Shown: positions 46,267 to 55,744 of the stretch, in pieces | Numbering within the stretch: the stretch's first letter is position 1 | Layout: every line of letters starts with the position of its first letter | Assembly: GCF_900177545.1 (NCBI RefSeq) | Contig: NZ_FXBQ01000001.1 | Location: 1,730,122 to 1,794,121, forward strand | Direction: 5' to 3' | DNA: 64,000 nt | Source of the DNA: Maritimibacter sp. HL-12 | Lineage (GTDB): Bacteria > Pseudomonadota > Alphaproteobacteria > Rhodobacterales > Rhodobacteraceae | The notes under the pieces: model-generated | Databases searched by the model: none | Told to the model about the DNA's origin: nothing | Seen by the model: the letters and a program-made list of their open reading frames with translations, nothing else | Translations under genes and position numbers: made by a program

Positions 46267-47247
46267 ATGTCGAAACTGGTCACCATCTACGGCGGCTCGG
46301 GCTTTGTCGGACGCTATATCGCCCAGCGCATGGCGCGGGCCGGGTGGCGGGTGCGGGTGGCTGTGCGCCGCCCCAACGAGGCGCTTTTCGTGCGGACCTA
46401 CGGGGTTGTCGGGCAGGTCGATCCGGTGCTGGCCAACATCCGCAACGAGGCTTCGGTCGCGCAGGCGATGCAGGGTGCGGATGCGGTGGTGAACTGCGTC
46501 GGCACTTTCGACAAGGGAGGCAAGAACAATTTCGGCGCGGTGCAGCACGAAGGCGCGGAACGGATCGCGCGGCTGGCGGCGGCCCAAGGCGTTGAGACGC
46601 TGGTTCACATCTCGGCCATCGGTGCCGACACGAACGGCGATTCACTTTATGCGCAATCCAAGGGCCGTGGCGAAGAGGCGATTCTGCGCCATTTCCCCAA
46701 CGCCGTGATCCTGCGTCCTTCGGTGGTCTTCGGCGCCGAGGACCAGTTCTTCAACCGTTTCGCCGGGATGACCCGGCTGAGCCCGGTTCTCTCCGTTGTC
46801 GGTGCGGAAACGAAATTTCAGCCCGTGTTTGTCGATGATGTCGCGGCCGCCGCCGAGCGCGGGGCGACCGGCAAGGCCAAACCGGGGATCTACGAACTTG
46901 GCGGGCCGGAGGTGAAGAGCTTCCGCGAGTTGATGCAGATGATGCTGACGGTGATCCAGCGCCGCCGCCTGATCTTGAACCTGCCGTTCGGCCTTGCCCG
47001 CTTCATGGCCTGGTGGTTCGACCTCTGGCAATCGCTTTCCGGCGGGTTGATCAAGGCACCTTTGACGGTGGATCAGGTCAAAAACCTGCGGCATGACAAC
47101 GTGGTTTCGGAGGGGGCCCGGGGCTTCGCCGATCTCGGGATCGAGCCGCGCGCGATGGCCACGGTTCTGCCCGGCTACCTCTGGCGCTTCCGCACCTCCG
47201 GCCAATACGCCGCGATCAAGGACTCGGTGAAGAACCTGAAGGCCTGA
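46267..47247 (+). CDS. Complex I NDUFA9-family NAD(P)-binding protein
   Basis: This 326-residue atypical short-chain dehydrogenase has the Rossmann motif TIYGGSGFVGRYIA at residues 5-18 and VNCVGTF near 80. A YAQSK-like segment (129-133) aligns with the SDR Y-x-x-x-K, and a C-terminal hydrophobic part (FGLARFMAWWFDLWQSL) could contact a membrane. Alphaproteobacterial homologues of the mitochondrial complex I subunit NDUFA9 have this shape and length. A role in quinone biosynthesis or complex I assembly has been suggested. The gene is convergent with uppP, 2 nt apart. Confidence 0.88.
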   Translation: MSKLVTIYGGSGFVGRYIAQRMARAGWRVRVAVRRPNEALFVRTYGVVGQVDPVLANIRNEASVAQAMQGADAVVNCVGTFDKGGKNNFGAVQHEGAERIARLAAAQGVETLVHISAIGADTNGDSLYAQSKGRGEEAILRHFPNAVILRPSVVFGAEDQFFNRFAGMTRLSPVLSVVGAETKFQPVFVDDVAAAAERGATGKAKPGIYELGGPEVKSFRELMQMMLTVIQRRRLILNLPFGLARFMAWWFDLWQSLSGGLIKAPLTVDQVKNLRHDNVVSEGARGFADLGIEPRAMATVLPGYLWRFRTSGQYAAIKDSVKNLKA

Positions 47248-47249
47248 GA

Positions 47250-48053
47250 TCAGCTGTAGGCGATTACCAGCAACACCACGCCGAGGATCACCCGGTAGAT
47301 CACGTAAGGTGTGAAGCTCACCGTTTTCAGCAGCCGCATCATCAGGCTGAGTGCGATCAGCGCGGAGACGAAGGCAAAGCCGGCGGCGATGGCCCCGTCG
47401 CGCGCGGCCGCGATGTCGGCTGTTGCCACAACTTCGGCACCGAGCAGCGCCCCCGACGCGATGATCGTGGGGATCGACATCAGCATCGCAATCCGGGCAC
47501 CGTCTTCCCGGGTGTAGCCCAGCGCCCGCGCGCCGGAGATCGTGATGCCCGAGCGCGAGGTGCCGGGGATGAGCGCGACGGCCTGCCACAGCCCCATCAC
47601 CACGGCATCGCGCAACGACCAGTCGGCAGTCCGTTTCACCTGCGCGCCGCGCTGGTCGGTCCAGTAGAGCACGAGACCGAACAGGAGCATCGTCCAGCCG
47701 ATCACCGCGGTGGAGCGCATCGAGTCGTCGAGGCCGCTGAGCTTGAGTGCCAGGCCGAACAGGATCACCGGCACCGTCGCCACCCCGAGCAGGAAGGCGA
47801 GCCGCGCCCCGGGCGTGTCGATCCGGCCGGCGAAGAGCCGCGGCAGCCCGCCGACGGCCTCGGCCACGTCGGACCGGAAATAGAGGATGACGGCGCCGAG
47901 CGTGCCAACGTGCACCGCCACGTCGATCACCTGACCCTGATCGGCAAGCCCGGTCAGATTCGGCAAGAGAATCAGGTGCCCGGATGACGAAACCGGCAGG
48001 AACTCGGTCAGGCCCTGGATGACCGCGACAAGAAGAAGGTGCCAGAGCGACAT
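47250..48053 (-). CDS. uppP: Undecaprenyl-diphosphate phosphatase
   Basis: This 267-residue polytopic membrane enzyme recycles the lipid carrier of cell-wall synthesis by removing a phosphate from undecaprenyl diphosphate. Both signature motifs are present: QGLTEFLPVSSSGHL (residues 13-27, with the catalytic Glu) and PGTSRSGITISGA (about 164). Length is typical (265-280). Its promoter faces gltD across a 214-nt AT-rich region. Confidence 0.95.
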   Translation of the reverse strand: MSLWHLLLVAVIQGLTEFLPVSSSGHLILLPNLTGLADQGQVIDVAVHVGTLGAVILYFRSDVAEAVGGLPRLFAGRIDTPGARLAFLLGVATVPVILFGLALKLSGLDDSMRSTAVIGWTMLLFGLVLYWTDQRGAQVKRTADWSLRDAVVMGLWQAVALIPGTSRSGITISGARALGYTREDGARIAMLMSIPTIIASGALLGAEVVATADIAAARDGAIAAGFAFVSALIALSLMMRLLKTVSFTPYVIYRVILGVVLLVIAYS

Positions 48054-48267
48054 CGGTGCGTTCCCGTGAATTCAGATGCCCCAAGTTAACTGGCTGAAAA
48101 TGAAAGGAAAGGGGAAATATAGGTCAGTAGTTATTCCATATAAATGGTGTGGATTGGCCTGCGACAGCCTGCCGCTGTCCAAATTTTGTGAAATTAGGTC
48201 ATTAATTCTGCCTTTTCTTTTTCGGATTCCCTGCTAAACAGTCGCTCCGAGGAAGACGGAGGCAAAC

Positions 48268-49704
48268 ATGGCAAAGCAGCCGATGCTGAGATTCGTGGAT
48301 ATGGCGCGCGACATGCCCACCAAGCGGGCCGCGCAGGATCGCAGCCACGATTTCGATGAGATCTATGCGGAATATGCCGACGCCAAGGCCGCCGAGCAGG
48401 CGTCCCGGTGCAGCCAGTGCGGCGTGCCCTATTGCCAGACGCATTGTCCGCTGCACAACAACATCCCCGACTGGTTGCTGATGACGGCAACGGGTCGGCT
48501 GAAGGAAGCCTACGAGCTCAGCCAGTCGACCAATACCTTCCCCGAGATCTGCGGTCGCATCTGTCCGCAAGACCGGCTTTGCGAGGGCAATTGCGTGATC
48601 GAGCAGTCGGGCCACGGCACCGTCACGATTGGCGCGGTCGAGAAATACATCACCGACACCGCCTGGGAACGTGGCTGGGTCGAGGAGATCGTGCCGCGCG
48701 CGGAGCGTGGCGAGAGCGTGGGCATCATCGGCGCCGGGCCGGGCGGGCTTGCTGCCGCCGACGTGCTGCGCCGCGCCGGCGTTCAGGTGACGGTCTACGA
48801 CCGGCACGACCGGGCGGGCGGGCTGCTCACCTACGGTATTCCCAGCTTCAAGCTCGAGAAAGACGTGGTGCTGCGCCGTGTCGGTCAGCTTGAACGCGCG
48901 GGCGTGAAATTCGTGCTCAACTGCAACGTCGGCGAAGACATCTCGTTCCAGGCGATCCGCGGCCAGCACGACGCGGTGCTCGTCGCCACCGGCGTCTACA
49001 AGTCGCGTGAACTGGGCGGCCCCGGCGCGGGCGCGTCCGGCATCGTGCGCGCGATCGACTACCTCACAGCCTCGAACCGGATCGGCTTCGGCGACGAGGT
49101 GAAGGAATTCGACGACGGCACGCTCAACGCCAAGGGCAAGAAGGTTGTCGTGATCGGCGGGGGCGATACCGCGATGGACTGCGTGCGGACCGCCATCCGC
49201 CAGGGTGCCACTTCGGTGAAATGCCTCTATCGGCGCGACCGCGCCAACATGCCCGGTTCGCAGCGCGAAGTTGCCAATGCCGAGGAAGAGGGGGTGAAGT
49301 TCGTCTGGCTTTCCAACCCCAAGGGTTTCTCCGGCGATCCGGTCACCGGCGTGGTGGTGCAGAAGATGCGCCTCGGCGAGCCCGACGTCACCGGCCGCCA
49401 GAGCCCCGAGCCGATCGAGGGGTCGGAATACACCGAAGATGCCGATCTGGTGATCAAGGCGCTCGGCTTCGAGCCGGAAGACCTGCCCACCCTCTGGGGA
49501 GAAGACGCGCTGCCGGTGACCCGCTGGGGCACGGTGATGGCCGAGTTCAACACCGGCGCCACCAGCCTGGCCGACGTCTACGCCGTGGGCGATATCGTGC
49601 GCGGTGCGTCGCTCGTGGTCTGGGCGATCAGGGACGGGCGCGATGCGGCCAGCGCGATTCTCAAGGCATTCGACGAACAAGGCGCGCAGGTGGCGGCGGA
49701 ATAG
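48268..49704 (+). CDS. gltD: Glutamate synthase (NADPH) small subunit
   Basis: This 478-residue flavoprotein supplies electrons from NADPH to the large subunit. N-terminal cysteines for two 4Fe-4S clusters lie in CSQCGVPYCQTHCP (about 47-60) and CGRICPQDRLCEGNC (about 94-108). FAD binding is at GIIGAGPGGLAAADVL (about 152) and NADPH binding at VVIGGGDTAMDC (about 293). Start ATG 48268 follows ACGGAGGCAAAC. It is separated from gltB by one exported-protein gene. Confidence 0.95.
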   Translation: MAKQPMLRFVDMARDMPTKRAAQDRSHDFDEIYAEYADAKAAEQASRCSQCGVPYCQTHCPLHNNIPDWLLMTATGRLKEAYELSQSTNTFPEICGRICPQDRLCEGNCVIEQSGHGTVTIGAVEKYITDTAWERGWVEEIVPRAERGESVGIIGAGPGGLAAADVLRRAGVQVTVYDRHDRAGGLLTYGIPSFKLEKDVVLRRVGQLERAGVKFVLNCNVGEDISFQAIRGQHDAVLVATGVYKSRELGGPGAGASGIVRAIDYLTASNRIGFGDEVKEFDDGTLNAKGKKVVVIGGGDTAMDCVRTAIRQGATSVKCLYRRDRANMPGSQREVANAEEEGVKFVWLSNPKGFSGDPVTGVVVQKMRLGEPDVTGRQSPEPIEGSEYTEDADLVIKALGFEPEDLPTLWGEDALPVTRWGTVMAEFNTGATSLADVYAVGDIVRGASLVVWAIRDGRDAASAILKAFDEQGAQVAAE

Positions 49705-49794
49705 GCTTCGCCCGATGCGCCGGATACTCGGCAGTCAGACAAGCGGGCTGGCCTCGCCGGCCCGGAAGGCAACCGGAACAAGGGAGGCAAGGAG

Positions 49795-50532
49795 ATGCGA
49801 TTGACCGCGACATTCGCCGCGCTTGGTGTCCTTGTGCTGCCGGCCATCGCCGGCGCCTTCACGCCGCCGGAGGGCTGCACGTCATTTCTGACTGTGCAGA
49901 ACCGCAGTTGTTCGGTTACCCTGCAATGGCGGTGCAGCCCCGAAGAAAACAGCGATTTCTGGTCGGCCACATTCTCGTCCGAAGGGCTCGAATCGATCGT
50001 CCGCTATACGGACGACTACCAATGGCTTGATGCGGTCTACATGTGGGACAGCTCGCGCGAGGAATTCGCGCCGCCCGCCGCCGATCCGATCTCGCTCACC
50101 CGGCTGCTCGACACCGGGCGAGACACTTTCGATTTCACCATGCACCGCTCGCAGCCCGACCGCAGCTATGACGTTCGCGTGGTCGGGGCCGATACTCTGA
50201 CTGGCGAGACCGTCGAGATCGACGGGTACAGCCTCGATGTGGTGCGCACCCGGGTGGAGATCACCGCCGAGGACGGCACGGTGGAATACAAGTCCGAAGG
50301 CGCGCAATATCTTTCGCGCCCGCTCGGGCAGTTCTTCCTCGGCACCGAACGGGTGTTTGGCACCGATGGGTCGGTTGCCGAGTTCGACGATGCCCCGGTC
50401 GACATCATCGAACCCGGCGAGCCGGGTTTCGGCGCGACCGAACCGCTTTACGAATGCAATATCCAGGATGCAGCCATGACGCCCGCCGCTCCGACGACGG
50501 CGCAGAAGGAGATCACCGATGACGAAACTTGA
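49795..50532 (+). CDS. Exported protein of unknown function between gltD and gltB
   Basis: This 245-residue protein has a signal peptide (MRLTATFAALGVLVLPAIAG, cleaved near AGA-FTP). The mature part has Cys28, Cys39 and Cys47 in a cluster and a late Cys in LYECNIQD, so periplasmic disulfides are likely. The rest is acidic and beta-rich, with repeated T-V-E-I-D/V-E-I-T strands. No family is recognised. AAGGAG precedes the start. Its 3' end overlaps the gltB start by 14 nt, so gltB translation is probably coupled to it. A link to glutamate synthase is not obvious. Confidence 0.8.
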   Translation: MRLTATFAALGVLVLPAIAGAFTPPEGCTSFLTVQNRSCSVTLQWRCSPEENSDFWSATFSSEGLESIVRYTDDYQWLDAVYMWDSSREEFAPPAADPISLTRLLDTGRDTFDFTMHRSQPDRSYDVRVVGADTLTGETVEIDGYSLDVVRTRVEITAEDGTVEYKSEGAQYLSRPLGQFFLGTERVFGTDGSVAEFDDAPVDIIEPGEPGFGATEPLYECNIQDAAMTPAAPTTAQKEITDDET

Positions 50533-53500
50533 CGACAACTGGATGGCCGAAGAACAGGCCCGCCGCGCCTGGCTTGCCGAGAACGGCATGTATCGTGACG
50601 AGTTCGAGCACGCCTCCTGTGGCGTCGGTCTCGTGGTGTCGATCGACGGCACGCCGTCGCGCAAGGTCGTCGAGCACGGCATCGACGCGCTGAAGGCGGT
50701 CTGGCACCGGGGCGCGGTAGACGCCGACGGCAAGACCGGCGACGGCGCGGGCATTCACGTTCAGATCCCGCAGGCCTTCTTTCACGACCAGATCCGTCGC
50801 ACCGGCCACGAGCCGCGTGACAACGAACAGATCGCCGTGGGGCAGGTGTTTCTCCCGCGCACCGATTTCGGCGCGCAGGAAACCTGCCGCACCATCGTGG
50901 AAACGGAAGTTCTCCGCATGGGCTATTACATCTACGGCTGGCGCGGGGTTCCGGTGGATATCTCCTGCCTCGGAGAAAAGGCCAATGCCACCCGGCCCGA
51001 GATCGAGCAGATCATCATCTCGAACTCCAAGGGCGTCGACGAGGAAACCTTCGAGCGCGAGCTTTACGTGATCCGCCGCCGGATCGAAAAATCGGCGGTG
51101 GCGCGCGGCGTGCGCGAGCTTTACCTCGCCTCGCTGTCCTGCCGCTCGATCATCTACAAGGGCATGATGCTCGCCGAGCAGGTGGCGGTGTTCTACCCCG
51201 ACCTGATGGATGAGCGTTTCGAGAGTGTATTCGCGATCTATCACCAGCGCTATTCCACCAACACCTTCCCGCAGTGGTGGCTGGCCCAGCCCTTCCGGAT
51301 GCTCGCCCATAACGGCGAGATCAACACGCTCAAGGGCAACATGAACTGGATGCGGAGCCACGAGATCCGCATGGCATCTTCGGCCTTCGGCGACCTTGCG
51401 GAAGACATCAAGCCGATCATCGCCAGCGGTTCGTCCGATTCCGCGGCGCTCGATTCCGTGTTCGAGGTTCTGGTACGTGCCGGTCGGTCTGCGCCGATGG
51501 CAAAGGTGATGATGGTGCCGGAGGCGTGGTCGAAGCAAGCCGGGGAACTGCCGCAAGCCTGGGCCGACATGTATTCCTACGCCAACTCGACGATGGAGCC
51601 CTGGGATGGCCCGGCGGCGTTGGCAATGACCGACGGCCGCTGGGTCTGTGCCGGCCTCGACCGCAACGGACTTCGCCCGATGCGCTACGTCGTCACCGGC
51701 GACGGGCTCGTGATCGCGGGGTCGGAAGCCGGGATGGTGCCGATCGACGAGGCGACCGTGGTGGAGAAGGGCGCACTTGGCCCGGGCCAGATGCTCGCCG
51801 TCGACATGAAGGAAGGGCTCCTGTTCCACGATTCCGAAATCAAGGACAAGCTGGCGGCCTCGCGTCCCTTCGGCGAAGCCGTGAAGCACATCAAGGATAT
51901 CGAAGAAGACCTCGCGAAGGTCGAAGAAAAGGCGATCTTCGCCGGCGAAGAGCTGCGCAAGCGGCAGATTGCGGCGGGCTATTCGCTCGAAGAGCTTGAA
52001 CAGGTGCTCGCGCCGATGGCGGAGGACGGCAAGGAAATCCTCGCCTCGATGGGCGACGACACCCCCGCCGCCGTGCTCTCCAAGCAATACCGCAACCTCA
52101 GCCATTTCTTCCGGCAGAACTTCAGCCAGGTGACGAACCCGCCGATCGACTCCTTGCGCGAATTCCGCGTGATGAGTCTGAAAACCCGGTTCGGCAACCT
52201 CAAGAACGTGCTCGACGAAACCGGAAGCCAGACCGAGATACTCGTGCTCGAAAGCCCCTTCGTCGGCAATGCGCAATTCGAGGAACTGAAGGCGCAGTTC
52301 AACGCGCCTATGGTGGAGATCGATTGCACCTTCGCCGCCGATGGCGGGCCGAACGCGCTGCGCGACGCGCTTGAGCGGGTTCGCGCGGAAGCGGAAGATG
52401 CGGTGCGTTCCGGTGCCGGGCATATCGTGCTCTCAGACATGGGCCAGGGCGAAACCCGTGTGCCGATGCCGATGATTCTTGCCACCAGCGCGGTGCATTC
52501 CTGGCTGACCCGGCAGGGCCTGCGTACCTTCACCTCGCTCAACGTGCGCTCGGCGGAAGCCGTCGATCCGCATTACTTCGCCGTGCTGATCGGATGCGGT
52601 GCGACGGTGGTCAACGCCTATCTGGCCGAGGACAGCCTTGCCGACCGGATTTCGCGCGGGCTTCTCGACGCGACGTTGAGCGACGCCGTGCGCACCTACC
52701 GCGAAGCGATCAACCAGGGCCTGCTCAAGATCATGTCGAAAATGGGCATCTCGGTGATCTCGTCCTATCGTGGCGGGCTCAACTTCGAGGCCGTGGGCCT
52801 CAGCCGGGCGATGGTCAACGAGTATTTCCCCGGCATGACCAGCCGGATCTCGGGGATCGGCGTCGGCGGTATCCAGAAGAAGCTCGAAGAAGTCCACGCC
52901 CGGGGCTGGCTCAGCCAGGGCACCAACGTTCTGCCCATCGGCGGCTTCTACAAGGCGCGCAAAGGCGGCGAAACCCATGCCTGGGGCGCGCAGGCAATGC
53001 ACCTGATGCAATCGGCCTGCGACCGGGCGTCCTACGAACTTTGGAAGAAGTATTCGGCGCTGATGCAGGCCAGCCCGCCGATCCACCTGCGCGACATGCT
53101 CGACATCAAGCCGCTCGGCGCGCCGGTGCCGATCGACCAGGTCGAAAGCATCACCGCGATCCGCAAGCGTTTCGTCACGCCCGGCATGTCGCTCGGTGCC
53201 CTTAGCCCAGAGGCGCACAAGACGCTGAACGTGGCGATGAACCGGATCGGCGCGAAATCCGACAGTGGCGAGGGCGGGGAAGACCCGGCCCACTTCGTGC
53301 CCGAGGCGAACGGCGACAACCCGTCAGCCAAGATCAAGCAGGTGGCCTCGGGCCGCTTCGGGGTGACGGCGGAGTATCTCAACCAGTGCGAAGAGCTTGA
53401 GATCAAGGTGGCCCAGGGCGCCAAGCCCGGCGAGGGCGGGCAATTGCCCGGCATCAAGGTCACCGACCTGATCGCGCGGCTCAGGCACTCGACCAAGGGT

Positions 53501-55060
53501 GTCACGCTGATTTCGCCGCCGCCGCATCATGACATCTACTCGATCGAAGACCTCGCGCAGCTGATCTACGATCTCAAGCAGATCAACCCGCGCGCCAAGG
53601 TCACGGTGAAGCTCGTCGCCTCGTCCGGCGTTGGCACGATCGCGGCCGGCGTGGCCAAGGCCAAGGCCGACGTGATCCTGATTTCGGGCCACAACGGTGG
53701 CACCGGTGCTTCGCCGGGCACCTCGATCAAGTTCGCCGGCCTGCCGTGGGAAATGGGCCTCACCGAGGCGCACCAGGTGCTCTCGATGAACAACCTGCGC
53801 AGCCGCGTCACCCTGCGCACCGATGGCGGCCTGCGTACGGGCCGCGATATCGTGATGGCGGCGATGATGGGGGCCGAGGAATACGGCATCGGCACCGCCG
53901 CGCTGATTTCCATGGGCTGCATCATGGTGCGCCAGTGCCAGTCCAACACCTGCCCGGTGGGGGTGTGCACCCAGCGCGAAGACCTGCGCGCCAAGTTCAC
54001 CGGCAGTGCCGACAAGGTGGTCAACCTGATCACCTTCTACGCCCAGGAAGTGCGGGAGATCCTCGCCCGGATCGGCGCGCGCTCGCTCGACGAGGTGATC
54101 GGCCGGGCCGATCTGCTGAGTCAGGTCAGCCGGGGTGCCTCGCATCTCGACGATCTCGACCTCAACCCGCTGCTGGTGAAGGTCGATACCAATGACCGCG
54201 TGTCCTACGATCTCGACCGGCCGCGCAATCCGGTGCCCGATACGCTGGACGCGGAAATCGTGAAGGATGCCGCGCGCTTCCTCAAGGACGGCGAGAAGAT
54301 GCAGTTGCAATACGCGGTGCGCAACACCGACCGCACCATCGGCACCCGCGTCTCCAGCCACATCGTGCGCAATTTCGGGATGCGCAACAAGCTCCAGCCC
54401 GACCACCTGACCGTGAAGCTCACCGGCTCCTGCGGCCAGTCGCTCGGCGCTTTCGCCGCCCCCGGCCTGAAACTGGAGGTCTCCGGCGACGCCAATGACT
54501 ACGTCGGCAAGGGGCTTTCGGGCGGGATCATCGTGGTGCGTCCGCCAATGTGCAGCCCGCTGGTGGCGCAGGAAAACACCATCATCGGCAACACCGTGCT
54601 CTACGGGGCCACCGACGGCTATCTGTTCGCGGCGGGCCGTGCGGGCGAACGCTTCGCGGTGCGCAACTCCGGCGCGCATGTCGTGGTCGAAGGCTGTGGC
54701 ACCAACGGCTGCGAGTACATGACCGGCGGTGTCGCGGTGATCCTCGGCGACATCGGTGCCAACTTCGGTGCCGGCATGACCGGGGGCATGGCCTATGTCT
54801 ACGATCCCGATGGCCTCGCACCGACCTTCATGAACATGGAAACGCTCGTGACCGTGCCGGTGACCGTGGACCATTGGGAAACCGAGCTGAAATCGCTGAT
54901 CCTGCGCCACGCAGACGAGACAGGCTCGGTCAGGGCGCACCAGATCCTGCAGGACTGGGACATCGAAAAACAGAAGTTCGTGCAGATCTGCCCCAAGGAG
55001 ATGCTGCCGCACATCCCGGTGCCGCTCTCGCTCGAAGAAGACGCCATCCCGGCGGAGTGA
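50519..55060 (+). CDS. gltB: Glutamate synthase (NADPH) large subunit
   Basis: This 1513-residue enzyme makes two glutamates from glutamine and 2-oxoglutarate. After a 33-residue propeptide, Cys34 (HASCGVGLV) is the N-terminal nucleophile of the glutaminase domain. The FMN-binding synthase domain (about 830-1200) has GAKSDSGEGGED and SGHNGGTGASPGTSIK. The 3Fe-4S cysteines are in CIMVRQCQSNTCPVGVC (about 1133-1149). The C-terminal GXGXG beta-helix domain follows (about 1260-1500). The length is normal and the frame intact. Confidence 0.97.
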   Translation: MTKLDDNWMAEEQARRAWLAENGMYRDEFEHASCGVGLVVSIDGTPSRKVVEHGIDALKAVWHRGAVDADGKTGDGAGIHVQIPQAFFHDQIRRTGHEPRDNEQIAVGQVFLPRTDFGAQETCRTIVETEVLRMGYYIYGWRGVPVDISCLGEKANATRPEIEQIIISNSKGVDEETFERELYVIRRRIEKSAVARGVRELYLASLSCRSIIYKGMMLAEQVAVFYPDLMDERFESVFAIYHQRYSTNTFPQWWLAQPFRMLAHNGEINTLKGNMNWMRSHEIRMASSAFGDLAEDIKPIIASGSSDSAALDSVFEVLVRAGRSAPMAKVMMVPEAWSKQAGELPQAWADMYSYANSTMEPWDGPAALAMTDGRWVCAGLDRNGLRPMRYVVTGDGLVIAGSEAGMVPIDEATVVEKGALGPGQMLAVDMKEGLLFHDSEIKDKLAASRPFGEAVKHIKDIEEDLAKVEEKAIFAGEELRKRQIAAGYSLEELEQVLAPMAEDGKEILASMGDDTPAAVLSKQYRNLSHFFRQNFSQVTNPPIDSLREFRVMSLKTRFGNLKNVLDETGSQTEILVLESPFVGNAQFEELKAQFNAPMVEIDCTFAADGGPNALRDALERVRAEAEDAVRSGAGHIVLSDMGQGETRVPMPMILATSAVHSWLTRQGLRTFTSLNVRSAEAVDPHYFAVLIGCGATVVNAYLAEDSLADRISRGLLDATLSDAVRTYREAINQGLLKIMSKMGISVISSYRGGLNFEAVGLSRAMVNEYFPGMTSRISGIGVGGIQKKLEEVHARGWLSQGTNVLPIGGFYKARKGGETHAWGAQAMHLMQSACDRASYELWKKYSALMQASPPIHLRDMLDIKPLGAPVPIDQVESITAIRKRFVTPGMSLGALSPEAHKTLNVAMNRIGAKSDSGEGGEDPAHFVPEANGDNPSAKIKQVASGRFGVTAEYLNQCEELEIKVAQGAKPGEGGQLPGIKVTDLIARLRHSTKGVTLISPPPHHDIYSIEDLAQLIYDLKQINPRAKVTVKLVASSGVGTIAAGVAKAKADVILISGHNGGTGASPGTSIKFAGLPWEMGLTEAHQVLSMNNLRSRVTLRTDGGLRTGRDIVMAAMMGAEEYGIGTAALISMGCIMVRQCQSNTCPVGVCTQREDLRAKFTGSADKVVNLITFYAQEVREILARIGARSLDEVIGRADLLSQVSRGASHLDDLDLNPLLVKVDTNDRVSYDLDRPRNPVPDTLDAEIVKDAARFLKDGEKMQLQYAVRNTDRTIGTRVSSHIVRNFGMRNKLQPDHLTVKLTGSCGQSLGAFAAPGLKLEVSGDANDYVGKGLSGGIIVVRPPMCSPLVAQENTIIGNTVLYGATDGYLFAAGRAGERFAVRNSGAHVVVEGCGTNGCEYMTGGVAVILGDIGANFGAGMTGGMAYVYDPDGLAPTFMNMETLVTVPVTVDHWETELKSLILRHADETGSVRAHQILQDWDIEKQKFVQICPKEMLPHIPVPLSLEEDAIPAE

Positions 55061-55081
55061 CACCGGCGGAAAACAGGTGCG

Positions 55082-55108
55082 AAGGGCGGCTCATCGGGCC
55101 GCCCTTTT
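55082..55108 (+). terminator. gltB terminator
   Basis: Stem AAGGGCGGC / GCCGCCCTT with loop TCATCGG is followed by TTTT, 21 nt after the gltB stop. The reverse strand carries AAAA before the stem, so it may also end the converging gene at 55113. Confidence 0.85.
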
Positions 55109-55112
55109 CGCC

Positions 55113-55619
55113 TCAAACCTCGGCGAAGCCCACCACGTAGTTGTGGCCATAGTGCTTGGCGCATTTCGGGCAGGTCGTGTAGTAGAAATAGAGCCTCCCG
55201 TCAGGATTGCCCCGTTCGCGGGCAAGGGCCTCCATTTCCGCGCACCAGTCGCGCATCCGCGAATAGGGGCCGTCGAAAACGCGGGTCACAAACGTGCCGC
55301 TCAGCCGAACCATGTCTTCGCCGGGCACGTCCTTGCCCGCCGCAAAAAGATGTTCCGAGGTCCACGCCCCGAGATCGCGCGACAACACGAGAAACTCGTT
55401 CGGATCGTAGGCCCCCGCCGCTTCGAGGTGGCTGTGCACCCGCGGGAACACGCGCCCCATGTCGACCGGCACGTGGAAGATCGCATGGGTCACGGCGCGC
55501 ACGAAAAGCTTGTTGTCGAAATGCAGGTCAAGCCCATCCCACGCCGCCGGGTCAAACCGCGGACAACACCCGGTTTCGGTGTCGGACATATCGGTAATGG
55601 GCAGGATATCGTATGGCAT
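55113..55619 (-). CDS. Conserved hypothetical protein with C-terminal CxxC
   Basis: This 168-residue soluble protein has CCPRFDPAAWDGLDLHFDNK near residue 18 and ends with YYTTCPKCAKHYGHNYVVGF. The CPKC pair may bind metal or be redox active. Such proteins are sometimes labelled hydrolase without support. No catalytic triad is visible. ATG 55619 has AAAGGAGAG before it. It converges with gltB and is divergent from mtgA. Confidence 0.75.
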   Translation of the reverse strand: MPYDILPITDMSDTETGCCPRFDPAAWDGLDLHFDNKLFVRAVTHAIFHVPVDMGRVFPRVHSHLEAAGAYDPNEFLVLSRDLGAWTSEHLFAAGKDVPGEDMVRLSGTFVTRVFDGPYSRMRDWCAEMEALARERGNPDGRLYFYYTTCPKCAKHYGHNYVVGFAEV

Positions 55620-55744
55620 CGCTCTCTCCTTTCTCCCGCCCCATAGCACCGAACGGCCGACACCGCCTTGATCTGGCTGCGGCGCGGCGGAGCTTGGCCG
55701 ATCGCGCCGCTTGACCGGGCCGCGTCGCGCGGTGACAAGGAATC

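Noticed and set aside
50513-55063. Two long minus-strand frames opposite gltB
   Set aside because: gltB is unmistakable, and these frames are complementary shadows caused by high GC.
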